DNA of 14,521 bases from Clostridia bacterium (GTDB taxonomy: Bacteria > Bacillota_A > Clostridia > Oscillospirales > CAG-272). Numbering within the stretch: position 1 is the stretch's first letter; every line of letters starts with the position of its first letter. The notes under the pieces are model-generated. The model worked only from the letters and a program-made list of their open reading frames with translations, searched no databases and was not told the DNA's origin. Position numbers and translations under genes: made by a program. Shown piece after piece: positions 1 to 7,668 of the stretch. The stretch is from assembly GCA_017462445.1 (NCBI GenBank), contig JAFTRB010000170.1, forward strand, positions 1 through 14,521, given 5' to 3'.

Positions 1-1625
1 ATATAGCGGGGAAGCCTTTCCTCAAGCAGGGAGATATCCCCCTTGCCGTCATCAACCAGCTCAAGCTCCATCAAGAAGAGCTTATCGGGAATTGTCAGGG
101 CAAAAGTGTCGGCATAATTCTTGTAGAATATAACCTGGTTATACTGCTCCATCATATTTCTCGGCGTGTTCCTGCCACCCACCTCGGTAACACCCCGGTG
201 CTGGGCATTGACTGCTACCGCCAGGCAATCGCGATAGCTGGCCATAAGATCCAGCGCGGAATAGGTGTCCTCGTAGGAGCCAAAGGGGACGATCTCATAG
301 GATGCCAAAAGTTGGCTTTGGTAGGCACCCGTGTCACGGTTATAGGACCAATCCGAGACACAAAGGTTGGGGAAAAGCTGCCTTTCTGTGTCCCGATGCT
401 CCATCAGCGTGTGTATAAGTGGAAAGCCATCCTTGCAGCCGTAGATCCTTCTTGCGTAGAGGGCCGCTTCCATGCTTGCGCTTTCGTCGGGGAGCGAAAC
501 GACCACATATGTGGGGGATAGACTTTTCAGCGTGTCGGTATATTCTACGGTTGCTACATCTGCTTTGTGGAATTGGATATCCCACTTCTCGGTAAGCCTT
601 GGCGCCTCCTTATCGAATATCGCCCTTGCCCTTGTCGCATCCTTGTCTATAATGTGGAAGTCTACCTTGACCCCCTCGCCGAAGGAGGAACACATAACCG
701 CCATCTTCAGTATATCTCTGCCGATATGTCCGCCGCCGACAATAAGCACCGAGAGTCGGTTATCCTTAATTGCGTTATAAAGAGGATATTTTGCCACCAA
801 TCTACGCGCTATCAGCCCCTCCTCGTTGATCAGTTTAATATTGAAGGTCTCATACAGATGGTCGAATATAACCTCCGGGATCTGCTCGGTGGTGTAGAGC
901 CATACGCTGATATTTCCTTCCGCCCTCTCGTTATACTTGGCATACAAATCAAGACCGAGATTCAGGTTATCTCCGCACCTGTTGCAGAGCAGATAGTAGT
1001 TCCTCTTTTTTCTTACATTATGCTTGATATGTACCACATCATCGTTGATTATATATGCGCCGATATCCTTGATGCGAGCCAAAGCCTCTGCTTCAATATC
1101 GTCCTCGTTTATCTTAACGGCAAAGACAATAAGCGCGCCCGGGTGTCTTTGTGCAACATCCTCCGCTATGCACAGTGTCCTTTCGTTGATCTCGGAGAGA
1201 AGATAGGAGTCCGAGAATATCGAGCGCACGCGGTATACGATCCTTGCAAACCTTTCGGAGAAGAAGGAGAGTGTGATACCTATGGTAAACAGGGGCGCAA
1301 TAATGGTGAGACAGAGCAGCGCCGCCTTGTATATGGGCAATATGCCGACCGCGATAATGTCAAAGGAGCCAAGCAGGGCAGGCACATTTCCGCTTATCAG
1401 CATAGAGCACATCGCCTCGAGCAGCGAAAGTCCTACCGCATACGGCGAGCCTGACGCATAAAACGATGGGTATATCATAGTCCACAGCATAAGGAATACC
1501 GCAACGCCCAGCAGTCGGATTGCCCGCTTCACCCTTCTTCTGTTTATAATTGCCAATGTCAGGAAGATTACCAGCATCATTAGGGTCAAGCCGGCGCAAA
1601 GATAAATTAAAGCCTCGTTACTCAT
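1..1625 (-). CDS. Membrane-anchored NAD-binding (TrkA-N/RCK-like) protein, partial
   Basis: Reading the minus strand from ATG at 1625 gives an open frame of 541 codons that leaves the window without a stop, so the C-terminus is missing. A Shine-Dalgarno AGGAG lies 6 nt before the ATG. The N-terminus has hydrophobic segments at about residues 5-27, 35-57 and 100-123, with a less certain one between. After these comes a first Rossmann-like region (about 140-270, with NRCGDNLNLGLDLY) and then a clear dinucleotide-binding motif VGGGHIGRD at residues 296-304 (GxGxxG at 297, 299, 302), as in TrkA-N/RCK domains. Proteins of this layout are thought to sense NAD(H) or regulate ion transport, but I see no pore motif, so the substrate is unknown. 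It lies 54 nt downstream of the TetR gene on the same strand, with a terminator-like hairpin between. A 295-residue open frame on the opposite strand is a shadow. Confidence 0.8.
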   Translation of the reverse strand, partial: MSNEALIYLCAGLTLMMLVIFLTLAIINRRRVKRAIRLLGVAVFLMLWTMIYPSFYASGSPYAVGLSLLEAMCSMLISGNVPALLGSFDIIAVGILPIYKAALLCLTIIAPLFTIGITLSFFSERFARIVYRVRSIFSDSYLLSEINERTLCIAEDVAQRHPGALIVFAVKINEDDIEAEALARIKDIGAYIINDDVVHIKHNVRKKRNYYLLCNRCGDNLNLGLDLYAKYNERAEGNISVWLYTTEQIPEVIFDHLYETFNIKLINEEGLIARRLVAKYPLYNAIKDNRLSVLIVGGGHIGRDILKMAVMCSSFGEGVKVDFHIIDKDATRARAIFDKEAPRLTEKWDIQFHKADVATVEYTDTLKSLSPTYVVVSLPDESASMEAALYARRIYGCKDGFPLIHTLMEHRDTERQLFPNLCVSDWSYNRDTGAYQSQLLASYEIVPFGSYEDTYSALDLMASYRDCLAVAVNAQHRGVTEVGGRNTPRNMMEQYNQVIFYKNYADTFALTIPDKLFLMELELVDDGKGDISLLEERLPRY

Positions 1626-1643
1626 AAAAAACTCCTGAAATAA

Positions 1644-1673
1644 AAGGCGAGAGGGGAAACCGCGACTCGCCTT
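1644..1673 (-). terminator. Hairpin with T tract between tetR-family gene and NAD-binding gene
   Basis: AAGGCGAG (1644-1651) pairs perfectly with CTCGCCTT (1666-1673) across a 14-nt loop. On the minus strand the stem is followed by TTTTATTT, the form of an intrinsic terminator, and it starts only 6 nt after the TetR stop codon. The next gene's AGGAG follows within about 10 nt, so the hairpin may act as a partial terminator or attenuator rather than a full stop. Position and sequence are seen; function is inferred. Confidence 0.65.
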
Positions 1674-1679
1674 GTAATG

Positions 1680-2252
1680 TTATAGCATTCTGTCAATAAT
1701 ATCAGAAATTTCCCTGATAAGCTCCGCCTCGGGCTTGTCCTCGCCCATCATAAACCAGCGTACAATCGTTGTTGCCACGCTTCCGGAGAGCATTGATGCA
1801 AGCGTGCTTGGGGATGCGGGGAGCTTCATTCCGTTCCTTTCGCTCTCCTCCAGCCTCTTTCTCGTGTCGGTCACATTCTGGTGAATCATAACTCCAATAA
1901 GAGTGCCGCGCGCCTCGCTGGAAAGCATATTCTTTACAATGCCGCGTCTTTCGGTGAAGAAGGCTATAAGCTGCTGCGCATAGCAAAGGTAATACTCCTT
2001 GGTAAATCCGTCTCCAAGGTTAACCCAAACCTTTTTGTCAAAGCTCTCGCGCAGTATGCGGACAACCGCATAAAGGAAGTCGGTCTTATCCTTGTAATGC
2101 TTATAGAAGGTAGCGCGCCTGACATTTGCCTTGGTGCAAAGCTCGTTTATTGAGATGTCCTCATATGCCTTTTCCTCAAGCAGATCGAGAAACGCCAGAA
2201 CCAGCGCTCGTCTTGTCTTAATAATTCTTGAATCTTCCTTTTTGTTATTCAT
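1680..2252 (-). CDS. TetR/AcrR-family transcriptional regulator
   Basis: A 190-residue protein with an N-terminal TetR helix-turn-helix: residues about 33-53 read ISINELCTKANVRRATFYKHY, followed by KDKTDFL, the usual start of helix 4. The C-terminal ligand and dimer domain (about 65-190) is of the divergent Firmicutes type, related to DhaS-like regulators, and does not reveal the ligand. I chose ATG at 2252, which has GCGAGGG just upstream; the frame extends to a TTG at 2264, but that codon has no ribosome site. A consensus promoter lies upstream (2292-2320). The gene is divergent from tldD and upstream of a membrane NAD-binding protein. TetR regulators often control themselves and a neighbour, so either is a plausible target, but no clear operator palindrome was found. 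Confidence 0.9.
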   Translation of the reverse strand: MNNKKEDSRIIKTRRALVLAFLDLLEEKAYEDISINELCTKANVRRATFYKHYKDKTDFLYAVVRILRESFDKKVWVNLGDGFTKEYYLCYAQQLIAFFTERRGIVKNMLSSEARGTLIGVMIHQNVTDTRKRLEESERNGMKLPASPSTLASMLSGSVATTIVRWFMMGEDKPEAELIREISDIIDRML

Positions 2253-2291
2253 AGTCCCTCGCAAAAAAGATAATAATACAAATTATGTCAC

Positions 2292-2320
2292 ATTGTACCA
2301 CATATCAGGTGAAAAGTCAA
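2292..2320 (-). promoter_or_regulatory. Promoter of the TetR-family gene
   Basis: On the minus strand TTGACT (2315-2320) and TACAAT (2292-2297) are separated by exactly 17 nt, a near-consensus sigma-A promoter. The -10 box ends about 40 nt before the ATG at 2252. An imperfect ATGTCACAT palindrome (2285-2293) touches the -10 box and is a weak operator candidate. Confidence 0.8.
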
Positions 2321-2376
2321 GTTTATTATGCTAAATTATTCTTACACAACTTAAAAATATTTATGCCGTTTACATC

Positions 2377-2405
2377 TTGAAAAGATGAGAGCTATAAGCT
2401 ATAAT
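2377..2405 (+). promoter_or_regulatory. Promoter of tldD-tldE
   Basis: TTGAAA (2377-2382) and a perfect TATAAT (2400-2405) are separated by 17 nt. The expected transcription start, near 2412, lies downstream of the in-frame ATG at 2385, so translation from that ATG is impossible on this transcript. This supports the start at 2442. Confidence 0.8.
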
Positions 2406-2441
2406 ATAAAGAGAAAAACAGAAAACAAAGGAAGAACTACA

Positions 2442-3821
2442 ATGCTAGAGAAAAGATTGATTGAGGAAATTCTGGGTGTCGCTATGAGAGGCGGCGCTGA
2501 TTTTGCGGAAATCTATTGCGAAAAAACGCACAATGGCAGGATTTCGCTCACCGGAGGAAGAATTGAGTCCATCTCGGATGACACCGTATCGGGGGTTGGC
2601 ATTCGCGCCTTCCGCGGAACGACCACGGTATACGGAAGCACCTCGGATATTACAAGAGAGGGACTTATCAAGTGCGCGAGGAATGTGGCGGAGGCAATGG
2701 GCGAGGCTGGCGAGGGGGTAAGCATCCATCTCACCGAGCGAATCTATCCCAACATCCATCCTGCAAGAGTTGTGCCGACGAGCGCGGATATGGAATACAA
2801 GACCGACCTGGTTCGCCGCGCCTGCGAAGCCGCAGGGAGCTATGACTCGCACATAACTCAGGCTATCGGCGCGCTTATGACGGTCGATCATACAATATTG
2901 GTTGCAAACACAGAAGGGCTTCTTACCACTGACAGGCACATCAGGTCCCGTATGTCGGTTGATGCGATTGCCGAGAGAGACGGTATGCGTCAGTCAGGAG
3001 CCTGCCGTCCCGGGCGCGGTATGGGACTGGAGTTCTTTGAGGAGTTTACTCCCGAGGAGATTGGCAGAACGGCTGCGGAGCAGGCTGTCGGAAACCTTGA
3101 TGCTGTATATTGTCCGGCGGGACAGATGCCTGTGGCAATCGAAAATGGCTTTGGTGGCGTAATATTCCACGAGGCGTGCGGACATTCGCTTGAGGCGACG
3201 GCGGTTGGCATCGGTTGCTCCCAGATGTGCGGCAGGCTCGGCGAGCAGGTTGCGGGAAGCAAGGTTACTGCTATCGACGACGGCACAATACCCGGAGCAT
3301 GGGGCTCGGTCAACATAGATGACGAGGGCAACCCCACACAGAGAAATGTGCTTATCGAGGGGGGCGTGTTAAAGAATTATATGATAGACCGTCTCGGCTC
3401 TCGCCGTATGGGTATGCCAATGACGGGCAACAGCCGCAGACAGAACTACACATATGAGCCGACCTCCAGAATGACTAACACCTTCATCGATAACGGCCCG
3501 GATAAGAACGAGGATATCATAGCATCGATGGACTACGGCCTATATGCAAAATCTATGGGCGGCGGCTCTGTTAATCCCCTGACGGGCGCCTTCAACTTTA
3601 CTGTGCTTGAGGGCTATATGGTCCGCGGCGGAAAAATCTGCGAAAGAGTTCGCGGTGCGTCCTTGATAGGCACAGGCTCGCAGATACTTATGGATATCGA
3701 TATGGTTGGACAGAACCTCGCCACAGGGCAGGGTATGTGCGGCAGCTCCAGCGGTAGCGTTCCCACCGATGTTGGACAGCCGCTTATTCGCGTTTCCAAT
3801 ATTACAGTAGGAGGCAGATGA
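2442..3821 (+). CDS. tldD: TldD metalloprotease subunit
   Basis: This 459-residue protein is the catalytic subunit of the TldD/TldE heterodimeric zinc protease (family U62). The complex is known for removing leader peptides from modified peptides such as microcin B17 and for degrading CcdA. The zinc motif HExxxH is present as HEACGH at residues 243-248, and a C-terminal GMCG with Cys433 matches the family's third metal ligand. Other hallmarks include NSRRQNYTYEPTSRMTNT and the SVPTDVGQP end. Length is close to the 481 residues of E. coli TldD. I chose ATG 2442, preceded by AAAGGAAG, because the in-frame ATG at 2385 lies inside the promoter. The stop overlaps the tldE start (ATGA), giving translational coupling. 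No RiPP precursor or modification enzymes are nearby, so a general proteolytic role is more likely here. Confidence 0.95.
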   Translation: MLEKRLIEEILGVAMRGGADFAEIYCEKTHNGRISLTGGRIESISDDTVSGVGIRAFRGTTTVYGSTSDITREGLIKCARNVAEAMGEAGEGVSIHLTERIYPNIHPARVVPTSADMEYKTDLVRRACEAAGSYDSHITQAIGALMTVDHTILVANTEGLLTTDRHIRSRMSVDAIAERDGMRQSGACRPGRGMGLEFFEEFTPEEIGRTAAEQAVGNLDAVYCPAGQMPVAIENGFGGVIFHEACGHSLEATAVGIGCSQMCGRLGEQVAGSKVTAIDDGTIPGAWGSVNIDDEGNPTQRNVLIEGGVLKNYMIDRLGSRRMGMPMTGNSRRQNYTYEPTSRMTNTFIDNGPDKNEDIIASMDYGLYAKSMGGGSVNPLTGAFNFTVLEGYMVRGGKICERVRGASLIGTGSQILMDIDMVGQNLATGQGMCGSSSGSVPTDVGQPLIRVSNITVGGR

Positions 3822-5155
3822 TGAAGCTTGATTTGTTAAAGAATAAAATAGCCGAGGCGTTTTCCTCCCTCGGGGTAGAGGAGTATGAGCTTCTCTATTA
3901 CTTCACCGGTGATTGCTCTGTTGGCACATTGAATAAGGAGGTAAACTCCTTCTCAAGCGGTGACTGCGGTACACTCTATGTCCGCGCCCTGGTTGATGGA
4001 AGAATAGGCTCTGCCTCCACCGAAATGCTCGCCGAGGGCGAGATGGAGGAGCTTGCTCTGAGGGCATTCAACAATGCAAAGGCGATTGAAAAGCTTGACA
4101 CGGTTGGGCTTTTTGAGGGCGCAGAGGAATACGAGCCTATCAGAATGCCCGAATATGTACCTATGGGCGCAGGGGAGCTTCGCTCAATGGCTGTGGAGCT
4201 TTCCGAGAAAATGTATGACCATAGCCCCTATGTCAAGGACGGCTCCACGACCACCGCCATGACCGCCTCCTATCACATCAGGCTTATGAACTCTCACGGC
4301 TTGGACCTCGAGTGCCGTGGCGGCATAAACGCCTTAATAGGCGAGGCGGTAATTGAGCGAGACGGTGAGAGCCAATCCGACTATTCCTTTAAGGCTGTCG
4401 GTGGCGATGCGGTAGAGGAGATCGCCAGGGAAGCAGTCGACAATGCGCTTGCAAAGGTTGGCGCGGATACTATCCCCTCCGGTAAATACGATATAATCTT
4501 CTCGGGCAAGGAAATGCGCGCTATGCTCTCCGTGTTCGCCTCCGCCTTCTCCTCCAAAAAGGCGCTTGACGGTGTCTCTCCGCTTAAGGACAAGGAGGGC
4601 GAGAAGATCGCCGCCGATATAGTCACAATAACCGATGACCCCCAGCGAGAGGGCAACCGTTGCGGAATAAACTTTGATATGGAGGGTGTGCCCACGCACA
4701 GGCGCGCCGTAATCGAGAACGGCGTGCTTAAAACACTGCTCTACAACCGCGAGACCGCGCTTAAGATGGGTAAGGAAAGCACAGGTAATGCAGGCAGAAG
4801 TGGCGGCGCTATTGATATAACAAACTACTCCTTCTGCATCGAGCCCGGTAAGACCACCCTTGGCGAGCTTTTCTCTATGGCGGAGGGCGGTATATACATT
4901 ACCGAAATCAAGGGACTTCACGCGGGAGCAAATGCGATAACAGGCGATTTCTCGCTTGAGAGCGAGGGCTTTATTATCCGCGGAGGGAAGCTCTGCGAGG
5001 CGGTCAAGTCCTTTACCGTAGCAGGCAACTTCTACGAGCTGCTGAAGGAAATATCCGCTCTTGGAGACAACCTTGACACAGGTGTGCAGACCGGCTTCAG
5101 CGGCTTTGGCTCGCCGGATGTGCTTGTAAAGGGAATGTCCGTAGCAGGAAAGTAA
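3818..5155 (+). CDS. tldE: TldE/PmbA, non-catalytic partner of TldD
   Basis: A 445-residue protein of the TldE (PmbA) family, homologous to TldD but without the HExxxH zinc motif, as is normal for this subunit. It pairs with TldD to form the chamber that threads unfolded peptides to the TldD active site. Conserved segments include LLYNRETALKMGKESTGNAGR and GANAITGDFSLESEGF near the C-terminus. Length agrees with E. coli PmbA (about 450). There are two adjacent ATG codons: the first (3818) overlaps the tldD stop by 4 nt, and the second (3821) is 6 nt from AGGAGG, a better spacing, so the true start may be one codon later. A strong terminator follows 18 nt after the stop. A 298-residue antisense open frame over this gene is a codon-bias shadow. 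Confidence 0.93.
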   Translation: MMKLDLLKNKIAEAFSSLGVEEYELLYYFTGDCSVGTLNKEVNSFSSGDCGTLYVRALVDGRIGSASTEMLAEGEMEELALRAFNNAKAIEKLDTVGLFEGAEEYEPIRMPEYVPMGAGELRSMAVELSEKMYDHSPYVKDGSTTTAMTASYHIRLMNSHGLDLECRGGINALIGEAVIERDGESQSDYSFKAVGGDAVEEIAREAVDNALAKVGADTIPSGKYDIIFSGKEMRAMLSVFASAFSSKKALDGVSPLKDKEGEKIAADIVTITDDPQREGNRCGINFDMEGVPTHRRAVIENGVLKTLLYNRETALKMGKESTGNAGRSGGAIDITNYSFCIEPGKTTLGELFSMAEGGIYITEIKGLHAGANAITGDFSLESEGFIIRGGKLCEAVKSFTVAGNFYELLKEISALGDNLDTGVQTGFSGFGSPDVLVKGMSVAGK

Positions 5156-5173
5156 AAACAGCAATATTAGTGT

Positions 5174-5212
5174 AAAAGGGAACACCCGTGTTAAATCGGG
5201 CGTTCCCTTTTT
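5174..5212. terminator. Bidirectional intrinsic terminator between tldE and the minus-strand cluster
   Basis: AAAAGGGAAC-A-CCCG (5174-5188) pairs with CGGG-C-GTTCCCTTTT (5197-5211) with one mismatch and an 8-nt loop. A T tract follows on the plus strand and the leading A tract serves as a T tract on the minus strand. It lies 18 nt after the tldE stop and just beyond the stop of the convergent membrane-protein gene, so it probably ends both transcripts. Confidence 0.92.
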
Positions 5213-5216
5213 ATCT

Positions 5217-6086
5217 TTATTTGTAAACAATTGTTTCCAAAATATCGGGCGTGATATCCTTGAATTCTATCTCGCTTTCGTTATATGAAATGTGAAGAAT
5301 GCTTATTTCCTCGTTCGTCAGCCGAATAAAATCAAGCAGTCTATCCGCCACCCCCTCGCAAAGCTCCTTCTTTATCCAGATATCCGCATACCTCTTTCCG
5401 TCAAGCTTAATTGCAAAGCCCTCGCCAACATACAGTATTCCGTATTTGACGCTTCCGCCTTTTTTCTTTCTTTTCTTGCAGTATCCCACTCTGCAATCTA
5501 CCTTCCTTGAAAGCAATAGGCTCTCCATTTGCCCTAGGTCAAAGGCCTTGCTATACTTAATCGAGAAGCGGCTTTCATACCCATCGCGGAGCCTTTGCTC
5601 TTCGCGCAGGTAATGGAGTGATAAATAGCTATAAAGCTCCCAGCCACCAATGAAAAGAAAGATTATGAGAAGCATTCCCTCAAATACCGTCAGCGCCCAG
5701 GTATTATAATCGTTATAGCTCTCTACTGTCTTATATTTTATCCCCTCGCTTTCAATGTGTATCGCATTTATGCCCTCGGTCCAATCGGTTTCTTCATAGC
5801 CGATTTTCACAACCTTTCCCGATAGGTCTGGAAGACTGTTAAAGCCCTCGGCTAAATCGCCGTCAGGTGCATAAAAGCTTCTGCCGTCATCAAGCTTGAT
5901 TATATAATAATCCGAGTGCTTATATCCATATTTATGATCAAAATTTACACAAACACCCTCCGTATAAATTAAATCACTTTCATCAAGCACAGGCTCGGTC
6001 AATCGCAAAAGCCCAAACAGTCCCAGTGCGAGTGCCAAATATATCGCTACGGCAATCAGAAACTTATGCAACGAATTAAGCTTCAT
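5217..6086 (-). CDS. Two-pass membrane protein of unknown function
   Basis: A 289-residue protein I do not recognise. It has a membrane helix at about residues 9-27, an extracytoplasmic-looking region of about 100 residues with beta-strand character (DSDLIYTEGVCVNFD to VVKIGYEE), a second helix at about 130-155, and a cytoplasmic C-terminal part with a lysine-rich patch, KKRKKKG (204-210). The first region vaguely recalls DUF3592-like proteins, in which a small beta domain lies between two helices, but I cannot confirm it. ATG at 6086 is chosen because GAGGAAAAAT precedes it; the frame extends to a TTG at 6098 without a better site. Its first 11 nt overlap the end of the FliB-like gene, so the two are translationally coupled. 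It is the last gene of the minus-strand cluster. Confidence 0.8.
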   Translation of the reverse strand: MKLNSLHKFLIAVAIYLALALGLFGLLRLTEPVLDESDLIYTEGVCVNFDHKYGYKHSDYYIIKLDDGRSFYAPDGDLAEGFNSLPDLSGKVVKIGYEETDWTEGINAIHIESEGIKYKTVESYNDYNTWALTVFEGMLLIIFLFIGGWELYSYLSLHYLREEQRLRDGYESRFSIKYSKAFDLGQMESLLLSRKVDCRVGYCKKRKKKGGSVKYGILYVGEGFAIKLDGKRYADIWIKKELCEGVADRLLDFIRLTNEEISILHISYNESEIEFKDITPDILETIVYK

Positions 6087-7089
6087 ATTTTTCCTCAATT
6101 CTTCTTAAATAAAGCGCCACATTCTCCGTAGAATATTCAAAGCTCTCGGAGAACTCGCTTGCTACCGTCGCAAGCTCGCTTATACTGTCAGCTCCGCGCA
6201 GAAGGGCAACATCCAAAATAAGCCTTGGGAGTGTCACCGCCATAATAAGCCCGGGCGAGAGCCTTTCCTGCTCTTCGGCGCATAAATAACGGTGAAGAAA
6301 ATAGAAGATCAGCCTCCTGTGAGCCGCTCTGTACAAGGGAGACGGGTACTCGCCCTCGCTCGGGGATTGGGCAACAGACAAGAAATCTGCCCAGCCATCT
6401 CTATGCCTTGGAAGCGGCTCCAAACCGCATAAGGGAATAACGGGAATAGAATAGCCCCTTCTTTGGGCAACCCTCTCCTTAAGCCGACAAATCGCCTCGC
6501 CCACCGACAGAACCTCCCTTTCCGCGTCGAGCGCGAAATCATCGATAAATGCCGCGGAATTTGCGATACGCTCTATGATTTTTTCGACAGGAGCGCCATC
6601 CACGATGCCTTCCTCGAGCCACGCTCTGAATGAAAGGACAAAGGCACTTCTGTTATCCACCTCTGGCTCATAGTCGCATTCTGTCTCGCCGTCGAGATAC
6701 ACGGGCGGCAGCTTCATCGCAAGAATTGCCTCGCCTGCGGTAATGCAGCATAGCCCAAGACCACCCTCGACTCTGTCGGGGAGCAGGTTATAGTATCTTG
6801 GATGCTCTCGGCAAATCTCGCATAGCATTCCCTCGCCATACCGCTTGATTATCTTGCATAATCCGTCCTCGTCAAGCATCAGGCACCTACCCTGTGAGTC
6901 GCGCAAGAAGCAATGCTCCTCCTTTGAGATCGAATTGGTGATGAAGCTATCGCCGCCGAATTCCTGCGCCAGATATCTGTACTCGCTCTCCTCGTCGATT
7001 GCTATTTCCCAGCCAACACAGCAGGAGCGCAGACAGGCGGAGGCAATACACTTGAAATTGTCGAAGTATTCAGGTCTTATAAAACGCAT
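6076..7089 (-). CDS. FliB-like cysteine-rich protein (putative lysine N-methylase family)
   Basis: A 337-residue protein whose N-terminal half carries the cysteine pattern of the FliB family: C14, C19, C23-C24 followed by GWEIAID, then GRCLML (C69), GLCKI (C78), LCEICREHPR (C90, C93) and GLCC. In Salmonella, FliB methylates flagellin lysines and binds an iron-sulfur cluster through such cysteines. Many Clostridia carry homologues without a tested substrate, and no flagellar gene is in this window, so 'flagellin methylase' would be over-specific. The protein is a little shorter than Salmonella FliB (about 400). ATG 7089 has a full AGGAGG. It lies 57 nt after the nitroreductase gene with no clear promoter or terminator between, and it overlaps the following membrane-protein gene by 11 nt. 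Confidence 0.82.
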   Translation of the reverse strand: MRFIRPEYFDNFKCIASACLRSCCVGWEIAIDEESEYRYLAQEFGGDSFITNSISKEEHCFLRDSQGRCLMLDEDGLCKIIKRYGEGMLCEICREHPRYYNLLPDRVEGGLGLCCITAGEAILAMKLPPVYLDGETECDYEPEVDNRSAFVLSFRAWLEEGIVDGAPVEKIIERIANSAAFIDDFALDAEREVLSVGEAICRLKERVAQRRGYSIPVIPLCGLEPLPRHRDGWADFLSVAQSPSEGEYPSPLYRAAHRRLIFYFLHRYLCAEEQERLSPGLIMAVTLPRLILDVALLRGADSISELATVASEFSESFEYSTENVALYLRRIEEKYEA

Positions 7090-7146
7090 ATTGCCTCCTT
7101 AATTTAACACGCCTGTCGGGTAATGACGAGAAATGTAAACAACAAT

Positions 7147-7665
7147 TTACTTAACGCGGTAGATGTAATCGGCCTTTCTCTCTCTTGCGGGAGGATATTC
7201 CCCCTCCGCATAGCCGAGGATGCAGTTGCCTATACCCTCATAATCGCCCTCAATTCCAAGAGATGCGAGAATTTCCTTGCCCTCGGGCGAGTCAAAGACC
7301 TCCTTGGCTCTATGTATCCAGCAGGAGCCAACCCCCTTTGCGTGGGCGGCATTCATCAGATTTCCCATAACAAGGCTTCCATCATAAATGTAGGTTGGCA
7401 CGGCTCTGTTTGCAAGAACTATAAGCACAACAGGCGCGCCATAGAAGGGGTCCTTGTCCGTCCCCATTACAGCCGCGTTAAGCCTTGAAAGCCTATCGCG
7501 CATATCCTTGTTCGTCACAGCGATAATAATTGGCGACTGTCGGTTCATTCCCGTGGGCGCATAAGTTCCCGCACGAAGAATTTCGGCAAGCACATCCTCC
7601 TCAATAGGTCTTTGGCTGTATGCTCTTATGCTTCTTCTTTCGGTTAGATTTTTAATAGCATCCAT
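7147..7665 (-). CDS. Nitroreductase-family flavoprotein
   Basis: A 172-residue protein of the FMN-dependent nitroreductase fold. The N-terminal RRSIRAYSQRPIEED and APTGMNRQSP segments (about residues 10-45) are the usual FMN phosphate and ring contacts, and GVGSCWIHRAKEVF with the later GIGNCILGYAEGEYPP match the C-terminal half. It is typical in length for the small single-domain clostridial members, which are cytoplasmic homodimers reducing quinones or nitro compounds with NAD(P)H; the natural substrate cannot be told. It begins 3 nt after the stop of the GH95 gene. Its ribosome site is weak (AAGAA, or GAGGTG inside the upstream gene), which suggests translational coupling. Confidence 0.92.
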   Translation of the reverse strand: MDAIKNLTERRSIRAYSQRPIEEDVLAEILRAGTYAPTGMNRQSPIIIAVTNKDMRDRLSRLNAAVMGTDKDPFYGAPVVLIVLANRAVPTYIYDGSLVMGNLMNAAHAKGVGSCWIHRAKEVFDSPEGKEILASLGIEGDYEGIGNCILGYAEGEYPPARERKADYIYRVK

Positions 7666-7668
7666 TTC

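Noticed and set aside
567..1454. 295-codon plus-strand open frame
   Set aside because: It lies antisense to the NAD-binding membrane protein, whose own frame is open over 541 codons with a clear motif and ribosome site. The antisense translation shows no recognisable domain.
2385..2441. Upstream ATG giving TldD 19 extra residues
   Set aside because: This ATG sits between the -35 and -10 boxes of the tldD promoter, so it would not be in the mRNA. The extra residues do not fit the family's N-terminus.
2442..5155. RiPP biosynthesis locus around TldD/TldE
   Set aside because: TldD/E process some modified peptides, but I found no short precursor frame, cyclodehydratase, radical SAM enzyme or peptide exporter in the window.
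4334..5230. 298-codon minus-strand open frame over tldE
   Set aside because: tldE is certain. The antisense frame runs through the terminator stem and has no plausible family features.
7090..7146. Separate promoter for the FliB-like gene
   Set aside because: The 57 nt contains no -35/-10 pair with acceptable spacing on the minus strand, so read-through from the GH95 promoter is the simpler explanation.
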